Of a DNA stretch of 64,000 nucleotides, positions 54,846 to 64,000 are shown one piece after another. Source of the DNA: Bisporella sp. PMI_857 (Eukaryota > Ascomycota > Leotiomycetes > Helotiales > Helotiaceae); the NCBI GenBank assembly GCA_021307315.1, contig JAJSPD010000005.1, forward strand, positions 186,001 through 250,000, given 5' to 3'. The translations under genes and the position numbers were made by a program. Numbering within the stretch: position 1 is the first letter of the stretch; the number at the start of each line of letters is the position of its first letter. The notes beneath the pieces were generated by a model, which did no database searches, was not told the origin of the DNA, and saw nothing but the letters and a program-made list of their open reading frames with translations.

Positions 54846-56539
54846 ATTTGCTGATTTCAAGATCTTACTAAGACGAAACTTGACCCCAAAACTTCGTGTC
54901 AATTTCAAGCTGTATATGTACTATTGCTCCCAGAGCAATATTATCTTTTCAAATGAAAGAAAGAATTTTTGACGAAAATAGATGGCGTCCAGTAAAAGAG
55001 TGGAAGAATGGAAAAAATGTGGTGGTACAATAAGGTAGAAAATGCACAATGAAGGTAACTAAAAACAACGATCAAAAGAAGCCAGTTCGTCTGAAGAAGA
55101 GCGAGATCAAATTTGAGGTTATGAATGCGCTATATATAATGCTCCTTTGGTATGTAGCGACGAGTCCCGATTGGGATATCATGGCTGGGTCGTATGGGGA
55201 AGAAAGACGTAAGCACCATCACAAAGGAGAACTCGTCCCAATCAAGTGAATCCTTCCGGGTTTTCAGACGTCCGAGAGACGGTGACCCCAGCTTCGTAGA
55301 TCGTGATGAGGAAGGCGAAATGTGATTGTCCAGTTCTCAGGCTGCTGAAACGGGACCTACAGAACATGGCTGCATTGGGATATTTTGGGCCGGAAATTCA
55401 GCCTCTGGACATATTTGACAGAAGCTTAGCTCGCGGATCTAGAGAATCTGCCTTGCAGATTGTTTTGGATATCAGACGAGAAACGTAGGCTAGCTTTACA
55501 TCTAGACTTTTCAGGATGAAGTTAGTTACCGCACAGATAATTACCATGTGGAAAAAGCATCCGATTCGCATTAAGCTGAAAGGACCTAGGAAGTGCGAAG
55601 GTAACGTAGCACAAAGCTCAAACCCCGATCTTTCTCACCAACGTCTATAACCGCGGCACAGCGCCTCACTGAATTTATTGTTTGAAATCCAAGCCGAGTC
55701 TGAGAGTGCGTCAAACATGATCCCCTTAGATCGCCGTCGATGCAAGTCATAGTGCGTAGATGCTTGGGTTGTCACGTGCATCATGAAATAAAGTGGGTTC
55801 GTAAGTTTCGAAAGTGTTTGATGGAAACGGATGTGCAGATTCGAAACACGGTAGGTCAAAGCTTTATCGGGAGGTATGTTCCAGCAGGGAAAGTGAAGCG
55901 CTTGCTTTCGGCCGATGTACAATTCCTGGAAACTGTAACTTAGCACGGGCGTCAATCTCACCTGAGCTTGGTGGCATAGAGAAGGGGTTCGAAATGACGA
56001 AGGCACCGGCTTTGACATGAATTCTTTGAAAGTTGAACATTTGGATCCCAGGAGCAAAAATTGGCAAAAACTATACACCCCCGCGTCAGTGACACGCTAG
56101 GGATGTCTAGAAACCTCCGGCTGTGGAAGAGGATTTTATGTCGGCACCCCGAGTTCATATCCTACAAACAGTTTGACCTGAACCCTCTCCAGAAGGCGGC
56201 CCCTGGGTTGTTGAAAGATCTGTTGCTAAAAGATATAGATATACACCAAAAAGAGATAATTGAGCTGATTAGCTATTGTATTAATTCTGGTAGAGGAAAG
56301 GAGGCTGCTTTTGCCGGGATTGGCAGGCTGAAAGTACATGAATGATAGGAAAGATAGGAAGTATCAATTGAGCTGCAGACCACAACTTGTGAATGAGTTT
56401 TGAAACTGGCTGCAATTTCTTCATATATTCATGACTCTCCATTCCGGATCCATTGCAATAAGCCACCAACACCAGCAGTATTTCCACTTCCTATTTTGCC
56501 CCAGATATGAATCACGCCCCTTGAACGCCTCATCACGCA
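54846..56539. other. intergenic, no gene recognised
   Basis: About 1.7 kb upstream of the cysteine-rich gene. Plus-strand frames at 55049-55249 and 56061-56345 and minus-strand frames near 55635-56158 overlap one another on both strands and carry no motif I recognise. The left part should hold the promoter of the cysteine-rich gene. Confidence 0.3.
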
Positions 56540-57214
56540 TTATGCAGCGATACTGATGACTGCCAAACGTTTCTCTCCTTCTTTGCTCGGTACCTCCCAT
56601 ACCTTATCAGCAGTCGGTGCACCGGCAGCATTGCACACACAGTTATGGATACCACGATATGCGCTCGCCAGCTTGTCATTTCCAGGACCCCTTGTAAGCT
56701 CCTCTAGCTCTTCGTTCGAGAGTGGAGGCGGAGATCTCGGCTCTAGTTCGTCTTCCTCATCGGAGGAGGACTCGTCGTCGACCATGCGTGGTGGTTGATC
56801 GGCCGCTGACGCGAAGCGGCGGAGCGAAAGACCTTCATCCTCATCATCATATTCACCCAGCTCAGGTGGAGGCGAAGGAGACGGGGACGTCTTAGTGGGA
56901 GGAGGACTGCGTTTTCTTTCATAGGGTATGGAGGGAGTGGGGTTGTGACTATGGCTGTGGAAGCTCACGCGTCGCTCTTTAGGTGGTTCTTCTATGACGT
57001 CGTCATCGCTGAAGTCTTCTTCAATCTGCCAGCTATCAATATGCTGTGTGCTTGGGGGAGGCATACCAAGTACCTCTGCGATGCGCAATCTGAGTTTGTC
57101 CAAAGTGAACGCATGACCCAGGATGAACCGGAGATTCCTATCTGGCCGGTCTGCTGCAATGTGTAGCTTACATTGCGCTGTATGTGCTAATCTGAAGGCT
57201 TCTTGAACTGACAT
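56540..57214 (-). CDS. conserved ascomycete protein of unknown function, acidic/proline-rich centre
   Basis: Single-exon protein of 224 residues, starting at the ATG of MSVQEAFRLAHTAQCKLHIA; the longer open frame upstream begins with TTG. The first 60 residues form a helical block (HTAQCKLHIAADRPDRNLRF, then ILGHAFTLDKLRLRIAEVLG) that I have seen at the start of many ascomycete proteins of unknown function. The centre is low-complexity: acidic (EEDFSDDDVIEEPPKERR), proline/serine-rich, and acidic again (VDDESSSDEEDELEP). The last 50 residues are again ordered, with LASAYRGIHNCVCNAAG and KVWEVPSKEGEKRLAV. No membrane segment or signal peptide. The acidic tracts suggest a nuclear or cytosolic regulatory protein, which is only a guess. 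Confidence 0.75.
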   Translation of the reverse strand: MSVQEAFRLAHTAQCKLHIAADRPDRNLRFILGHAFTLDKLRLRIAEVLGMPPPSTQHIDSWQIEEDFSDDDVIEEPPKERRVSFHSHSHNPTPSIPYERKRSPPPTKTSPSPSPPPELGEYDDEDEGLSLRRFASAADQPPRMVDDESSSDEEDELEPRSPPPLSNEELEELTRGPGNDKLASAYRGIHNCVCNAAGAPTADKVWEVPSKEGEKRLAVISIAA

Positions 57215-58474
57215 GGTCGTAATTGCCCCTTTTATCAAGTGCTTGATTGTGCAGAAGCTGCTAAGGCGTCCTGATGGCAGCCGGTGACTGAGGTGAAGGG
57301 TAGCTTATTCATTGTAGTTGAAAGTGAGAAAATAGAATAGAAGGGAAGATTGATAATCAATCCGGCGGTTGGCTGAAAGGGGGCTTTTGGTGTCCTTAGA
57401 GACCGTCCGACCACCAACAACAGATCCATTATCCACAATCCTAATTCACCTGCTTCTCCAAAATACACCCTAGGCAGACGTTCAAACAAGTTTATCTGAT
57501 TTTATTTCGACTAACATCACCAATTTGCTTGACAAGCCAGCAGCGGAGAACGGACAATAACTTTATGCCTTACTTTTGAGGCACTAAGATATTTCCTGTA
57601 TCCCTTCATCCAAGACAAGTACTGACTACATAACAAGACTTCGGCGGATAGAACCATCGTGTGGACCATAAAAGGAACTCAATAGAGCTCCGATTCCACT
57701 ATAATATCTATGGATATGGAGCAGTTAGGTGTTGTAATTGAACAGCAAGTGCCTACCCACCAGGTTTAGAGAAGGCTGGCCAGCTTCATGGATAAAGTTA
57801 TATCCGTAACAGCAACTAGATTCGCACCCAAAAATCGTGGATCTAGGTGCGAATTCATGGAAAGCTTTACTTGGGGCGAGAAATTTATCCTCAAGTCACA
57901 GCGGGTAAACACAACCAATGACAGTCTCCCAACAGCTATCATCCGGTGGAGAAAGTTTACTGCAAGGGTGGATACGAAAGTAGAGTTATGGCTGGACATA
58001 GCTTCTTTATTCATTTCTTTCATTGCGGGACTAACTTGAAAATTGAAACTACTGACTTAGCATGTCATGCACTCTGAAATTTGGTCTGTCGGCAAGGTTC
58101 TTGGCTATAAAATTCTTGAAGCATCAGCGATCATAACGACGTACCCAAGAAGAAGCCCAGATGCAAAGACCAAATCCCTAATTTTCTAACATAAAATAAC
58201 GAACTTTTGCATAGTCTTTCCTTCTTTCAGTTTGTGCTTTGTGGGTTCAACTACGCCAACCCGTAATTTGCACCCTTACTCTTGTTTACAAGGCTCAGTT
58301 GCCTTCAGAAATCATGCTTATGCGCCTGCTAGAGATTCTGATTTGAACAGCCTTAGTCACTTCCATAGGCCTCATGCCAAATGGAAGATAAAGCATGCGG
58401 AGAATTATATAGCTCTCATGGGACTATTTTTTGCACCTTATGTCAGCATACCCTACCGTTCCCATCGGTGAGCC
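57215..58474. other. intergenic, no gene recognised
   Basis: About 1.25 kb. It starts with the promoter of the gene ending at 56540. Overlapping frames of 80-85 codons at 57766-58039 lie on both strands of the same DNA, so neither stands out. No motif found. Confidence 0.35.
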
Positions 58475-59300
58475 TTATGAGGCCCTGCACCTGCCAAAAG
58501 TTTTATACGCTTGAACAGGTCCTCCAAATAATGTTACTGGCGGTGCGAACGCCATTCCAAGTGATATCATATCTCCCACCGTCCCCATCTGCTTGATCTG
58601 CTCGGCGTAGCAGAGGAATTCAGGGTTCGAAGCTCCGTTCCTCAAGAAGATCTCCTGAATACTGTTAATTTTCCCCTGTACAAAGTAACGGGAAGGGCGG
58701 CCAGCGAAGCGGTTGGGACAATTTCCTCTCGCAAATTCATAACTAGCAGACTTTTGTTGTAACCATACTAGTTCTGCTGTTCGGCGGGGTAGCTCGTCAG
58801 GATTACACCGTCGCTCACACTGCATATAAACTCAGTAAGCCTGCCGTCATGATAGTCCCATAAGAATAGCCCACGTGGACGATTTTCTTGGGATTGCATG
58901 CCCATAATATTGAGCTTATTTTCCCACTTTACCTTTGAAACTTCGGCCCGCTGGCTACCACAATGCCAGCGCTGTCAGCCCTTTGATGATTTCGATCTCG
59001 AGAGGCACCCATACAATGTTGTAGGCGTCTAATATTCAGAGTCGCCAGAACCAAGTCAATCACGCGTGAGAATCGAGTATCCCTGGGCAAGGACTGCATC
59101 AACATGGAAATATTAGTCTGGGTGAAGTTCGACATCCAAATGCCTATCAAGGGCATGTATTAGCGGCTACCAGCTCCAGCTGGATTTGAAGACTTTTTAC
59201 TGCCATCAAATTCGAACATATGGGTCGCGATCTGTAGTATGTCTGCTTCTTCTTCCATTGGCCAGGACACACATCTTAGCATTTATACTAGCCCTCTCTT
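58475..59300 (-). pseudogene. decayed minus-strand frame(s), family unknown
   Basis: From about 59270 downward the minus strand reads WPMEEEADILQIATHMFEFD, GSKKSSNPAGAGSR, a TAA, and YMPLIGIWMSNFTQTNISML with RDTRFSRVIDLVLATLNIRR in the same frame up to the stop at 58929. The TAA fits a former CAA. A further minus-strand frame at 58825-58475 (CNPDELPRRTAELVWLQQKS) may be another exon. Composition is protein-like but I do not recognise the family. Confidence 0.3.
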
Positions 59301-60585
59301 ATTTAGGCTTGAGCAGGTTTCCAAGCCAACGACCCGGTCCACTGCATCGATACTGCTATTAACTCGCAACTGCTTGCATCGAGGATTGTTAGAGTTGGGA
59401 ATGAACTAGCACTTCAAGTCGAAAACATCGCTTGGCTTTCTGAGAACTTGCTGCTGCAGAAGCCACGGACTAACGGAGTAACTTGATCGATAAAAGTTAC
59501 AAAAAAAGAAGCTCATTCTATCTGGTTTTGAGTGCTAACATTAATTTAGGAGTAGAAAGAGTATCTTGTGAAAAGATGTGCTTGACGAGAATGGTTGCTT
59601 AATTGATCCTGAAGATGGTCGATACGAAAATATCAGAGCTACTCTATTGTGCCAAGTAAATGCTTCTTATTGCACTGCACGCGGTGTTCGTCCTTGGTCA
59701 TCCAGAAATCATCATGATCTGCGCACCAATATCCATCCCAAGGCTTTGGTGCACTTCATTGAGTAGCTCTAATGAGATGAGAGAGTCTAATGGTCGCATC
59801 CAGTTGTCTAGCAGAGCCGATTTGTCATAAAGCTGACCTCAGGCTTCGCTCTCGGCCGCAACAAACTTCTTAGGTGATATTACAAGGCGTTCAATCACAA
59901 GTTGCTATAAAACTCCAAATGATAACCGATGAGGAGGCCCACTGCTGATGGACCGCCTTTAGTATACGCGTCACATAGGCATCTCCTTAGCTAGCAGATC
60001 TCCTTAAGGCCACCTTTCATCATCAGCTTCTACTTGCATGTTGTTTGCTTCCTATTTAGTACGGTATGGGTAATATACATCCATCAATCATCGTAACTGA
60101 GCCCTTGCTTCTTTCCTAAAATTCGTTTTGCGTATCTTAATATCATCAAGCCTAGAACATAAACTCACAATTTCAATATTCAACACAGGTTAGTTTATTG
60201 CATTCAAATAAAAATTTAAGAAAATTTAAGTCTTCTATTTTGAAAATTACTTTCAGTAAGAGCCTACTTCCACTAGATGGAAAATCAAAGGCCACTTCAG
60301 AATAATAAGGGATGTTAGGGCAGTGCGAGGTGAGAGACGGTTAATTATGCTTCGGATCTTGCGGTACTTATTCTATCCTCTTTCAAATGTCAGCCCTCCT
60401 CGCTCCTAAATTCCAAATTGCAAGTGTCCCATGACCCATATGGTTTCTAGTTAGAAAATAGAAGCTGGATGTATCGGTATATATATACTATGTTAAAAGC
60501 AATCTCTAACATCATCGCCTTTTCTAGCATAACCACCTTTAGATTCCAACTCCCAAGTCTGGCTTTTGTAGCTTTAAATATTAAG
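59301..60585. other. intergenic, AT-rich, no gene recognised
   Basis: About 1.3 kb of mostly AT-rich DNA with short frames on both strands. Nothing recognisable; the right end is the former promoter of the hydrolase pseudogene. Confidence 0.35.
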
Positions 60586-62166
60586 ATGTTCTCAAAATTG
60601 TGCTCTGGTTCTCTTATCCTGCTTATTGGCTTGAAATTTCCCACCGTCCTTTGCCAGTCCTCGATAGCAAATGCCTCATCCTGGGAAGTTGAGCAACATG
60701 CTTCCAATAACTTTTCATTTTACACAATTCCGTCGAACTTCTCAGAGGAACTCGCTCCTGGAAGTTTGCTTCACGTCAGTCCTTAGCCCCTTCGAGCGTT
60801 ACTGCCAATCTGCAATATTCTAGTACTTTCGGTACATACAAGGCAGACTATGGCTATAGATGTCTTTCATGTACAAAAAGTCTTGAAATTTGCTTTGTGT
60901 AGTATTCGACCAGAGAAGGCAGAACCTGACCCTGAGATTACAATAGGTCGAGGAAGCCACAGATTTATCAGAATATGTTGTACCCAGTGGCCTCTCCATG
61001 TCTCGAATCATCTATACTACCACAAACCTGAATGGGACCATCTTGCCCGCTTCCGCTTACATCCTTTAGCCCTACACACCGCTTCCACCTTTCAATTCTA
61101 CAAAGCAAGGCTACTCACAGGTTGCCTGGGCTCACGGAACTTCTGGTCTGTTTAGAGCCTGTGCACCTAGCAATTATCGCAACCTACAGTATCATTTAAT
61201 GGCTCCATTTCTTCTTGAACTTCAAGGCATGGCCGTAGTCGCACCAGACTATGCTGGGCTCGGTTTTGACTTCCTGCCATCCGGCGAACCCATCAACCAT
61301 CCCTGGCTCACAGGGCCTGCACAAGCGAATGATCTTGCGAATGCTATCATTGCTGCTCGAGCCGCATTTCCACATTTACTGCATCCCGAGGGGCGTTTTG
61401 TTGCAGTGGGTCACTCCGAAGGCGGTGGAGCAGTGCGGTCTTTGCAGAACGACAGGTGAACAAGCCGGTTGCCGGATATAAAGGCGCCGTCGCCATCGCG
61501 CCGCCAACTCGCATCTTTAAGCATCTGGAGAACGCGCTGGCAAACTCTTCGGAGCCATGGGCCCCGGTCGTTATTAGCGGACAGCCGAAGCTCATCTCGG
61601 CTATGACAGCGCCATTTCCATCATACAACTACTCAGGTCTGACGCTGGTTTCATCCGACCTGTGGTTCAACGTCCTGAAGCCCCTGCAAGGCTGCCTACC
61701 AACAGATAGCGTGGTATTCGGAAACGTTACTGGCAATGACCTAGCCCGCGGTGGTTGGACAAATGACAACGTTGTTCAAAGGTTTGCTCGGCTTGCAGAG
61801 ACTGGCCGAAAGAGGTTTTCTGGTCCTTTATTGGTACTTGCCGGCGAGAAAGATATTGTGGTTACTCAGGCATCGACTGAGTCTGCCGTGGACGATACGT
61901 GTGCCTTGACGACTCGAGATGGTTGGCAAGAGTCGCTTGACTTGGTTGCCTACTCGGACATGAATCACTTCCCTGTCATTCAGGCTAGCAAGTTTGATTG
62001 GTTGCCGTGGGTGAAGGAAAGTCTTGAAGGAAAACCAGTTAATCCAAGTGGATGTACCAAGAGAATCGTAAAAGGATTCCGAACTCAGTATACCCCACAG
62101 ACGGGGACTCCTAATTTCTTAGCCGAATGGGCCAGTCCTCAAGAGGCATGGAAGTATACGCTCTAA
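60586..62166 (+). pseudogene. secreted alpha/beta hydrolase (secretory lipase-like), inactivated
   Basis: The first part from ATG 60586 has a signal peptide (MFSKLCSGSLILLIGLKFPT) and an N-terminal mature region ending PGSLLHV. The body then reads GLSMSRIIYTTTNLNGTILP, a TAG at 61067 where the family has Trp (YVLWPYTP-like context), VAWAHGTSGLFRACAPS, LQGMAVVAPDYAGLGFDF, and the nucleophile elbow VAVGHSEGGGA. Close to 61440 the frame shifts: the sequence passes from the 61199-61459 frame to the 61456-62166 frame, consistent with loss of one base. The rest (PLLVLAGEKDIVV, DMNHFPVIQASKFDWLPW) contains the acid and His region of the triad. The exon joint around 60780-60980 could not be solved. 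Family members are fungal secreted lipases/esterases; one nonsense change and one frameshift make a working product unlikely. Confidence 0.75.
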
Positions 62167-64000
62167 AGAGCAAGGCTGGTCTTGGATCTGAAGGCGTAAG
62201 GAGGGAGCAATAAAGTGGTTGTTCATAAGATTCGGCCCAATATTCTTTGCTTGTGCTTGTTTTGATTATAAATATATAGCTATTGCTATCGCTCATGGTC
62301 TTAGTCAAATTTTTCATTCATTATTTCGAAGTGTGAGCACATCTAACCTTCGGCATCGAGCTTCCGTGAAATGGCTTAAAACTAAGGCGTATATGCTGCT
62401 AGTAATGGCGTCCTTTATCAAAATTTAACACGATCTTTTTCTCTTTCCATTTGTTTCTGCTTTAGCATGAGTTTTCCTAGTAAATTATTGTAGAGGTTAA
62501 TGCCCAAGGCGGCCCATTTACGCCCTCGGCTGTAGCTACTCGAAATAAGCGAAGTCTGTTTTCCAGGCTGACTTAGCAAATTATTGTGCACGTAAGAAAA
62601 TTTTCAGGTGATCATTCTATAATACCTTAACGTACTTGATAAGCAACTTGCTCGTCTAAGCAAACTTGCTCATGACGATTTGGAGATTAGACATGCGCTC
62701 TATAGCATTATATAAGAACTCATTAAATATATGTTTAGCTAAGGGATAATTATTGTCTCACGAGATGAAACGCAAAATCTAAGCCAAGGGTTCTTTTGAG
62801 GCCACGTGTAAAAGCCTACAGCCTCAGAGAAACGAGGCAATGTAAGGCAGCATCCGGGGCTTACTGCATGCACAGCGGCTTAGTGATGCCTTTACAGGCC
62901 GGCCCAAAATGCCTTGGGGTTTTTAGGCATATAAGGGTGGCTCAAACCTTCTACATAGAGTCAGAAAGTGGTCACTTAAATTTGGAGACAGTGATACATT
63001 ACGAAACTTGCGCTCTTCATCTATCGAAAAGACATCTCAGCACTTGCTCTGCAAAACGTGGCTCGGCAGTTTCATATTGTTCAGAATGGAGGTATATTTT
63101 GAATGTTTCCAAATCCTACAAGTTAGCAGTGAACTGATTAAATGTAAAGCCGAGACGTCCACAACTTGTTTACTTGGGCAGAGCTATCCGCGATGAGCTC
63201 AATAACCTGAATTCAAAAGGCAAGGGTGAGTAACAGATTTTGTGTAGATTCCTAAAAGGCGCTGACAAAAATCGCAGAGCCTCAGGAAACTGGTCCAAAC
63301 GCGGGGGATCCAGAGGATCGTCATTATGTAGAGTGTGATTGAAACGTAGACTATTAGGGCCTTGGCACATACCCGCTATTTCCTTTATTAAAATAGTTAG
63401 GCGAAGCTTTTCTTCTTCTTTTTTGAATATTTGCTTTCATGTCGTACCAAACGAAATACGTTAAACTTGATTTTACTTGAAATTGTTTTTTTCTTTTTAC
63501 AATAAAGCTTACAACGAAACATATATAAATATATATTTTTATAATTTGTTTTAATTTGTTTTAATTAAATTTAAATAAATCAAGTTATAATTTTTTTCGT
63601 CGTTGCTTAATTAATTGTTGTATTGTAAGGTTGCACAAAATTGCAACATCTGTGTCAGCAAAAATAAAAGCGGTATGTGGTGGTTTTTGGTGTGTTAAGG
63701 ATGCCAAGGCCCTAATGATCTACGTTTCAATCGTCCCATTATGTAACGACTCACGGGTGGAATAGGATGGGACGTCCTGAGACCAGCAATAACACACGAA
63801 ACCATAGATATGGAAAACATTAGGGTAGGGAAAAGTATGGATAAAGTCTAACTCTCCGAAAGTAGGAGTAGCTAGCTATGTATAGCGCCCTGTCCTTCCT
63901 TGGTGCCCGAGGCTCTGCATATTCTAGAAGATTTGGCTCACTCCCAAGCTTGCTAAAATAGCTACGACAAGACATCTCCTGGATTACAAACATTCTGTAA
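62167..64000. other. right flank, AT-rich, no gene recognised
   Basis: About 1.8 kb. Short frames (for example plus 62796-63137) have no motif. From 63400 to 63610 the DNA is strongly AT-rich with simple runs such as TTTTAATTTG repeated. No RNA gene or transposon end recognised. Confidence 0.35.

Noticed and set aside
61347..61628. 93-codon minus-strand frame
   Set aside because: Antisense to the GHSEGG region of the alpha/beta hydrolase pseudogene.

Overview
This window looks like nuclear DNA of a filamentous ascomycete. The gene content (three HET-domain genes, a PTH11-like rhodopsin-domain protein, a secreted AA9 monooxygenase, a DUF7704-type membrane protein, a BAS2-like secreted protein) would suit Leotiomycetes, but the taxonomic call is inference. 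Genes are split by short introns, mostly 45-100 nt, with GTRNGT-like donors and CTAAC-like branch sites. There is no operon structure. I rebuilt exon models by hand; every multi-exon model listed as intact keeps a continuous phase from ATG to stop, except for one damaged donor site in the FAD monooxygenase gene.

Layout. 0.7-5 kb: a cytochrome P450 (minus) divergent from a seven-helix rhodopsin-domain protein (plus). 6.4-8.7 kb: an F-box/ankyrin reading frame broken only by stop codons. 9.3-9.9 kb: a short inverted-repeat transposon with 9-bp target duplication and internal 22-bp tandem repeats. 10.4-12.5 kb: HET protein 1. 14.6-15.8 kb: a VWA-domain protein. 16-20.6 kb: gene-poor, with a decayed Tc1-like transposase and another decayed frame. 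20.6-21.7 kb: AA9 polysaccharide monooxygenase with an unusual active-site neighbourhood. 22.6-25.2 kb: HET protein 2. 26.6-31 kb: GH16 glucanase, GT25 glycosyltransferase and a kelch-like protein. 31.5 kb: a TA-flanked MITE. 32.4-37.7 kb: a DnaJ protein with a long charged coiled coil, a DUF1308 protein in eight exons and a GrpB-family protein. 39.1-43.1 kb: an FAD monooxygenase and a short-chain dehydrogenase, divergently arranged. 44.9-47.2 kb: HET protein 3, with predicted membrane segments. 48 kb: ankyrin fragment. 49.2-51.3 kb: secreted flavin amine oxidase. 52.7-53.2 kb: DUF7704-type membrane protein. 54-54.8 kb: a secreted cysteine-rich protein made of three near-identical units. 56.5-57.2 kb: unknown acidic/proline-rich protein. 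58.5-62.2 kb: decayed genes, including a secreted alpha/beta hydrolase pseudogene. 62.2-64 kb: AT-rich, no gene seen.

Themes. Non-self recognition (three HET genes, ankyrin/F-box remnants) is interleaved with extracellular carbohydrate and small-molecule chemistry (AA9, GH16, amine oxidase, P450, FAD monooxygenase, SDR). Several broken frames carry TAG/TGA/TAA stops at positions explainable by C-to-T or G-to-A transitions without frameshifts. That is the pattern expected of RIP-like mutation, though with no paralogues to compare it stays a hypothesis. I found no CRISPR, rRNA or convincing tRNA.
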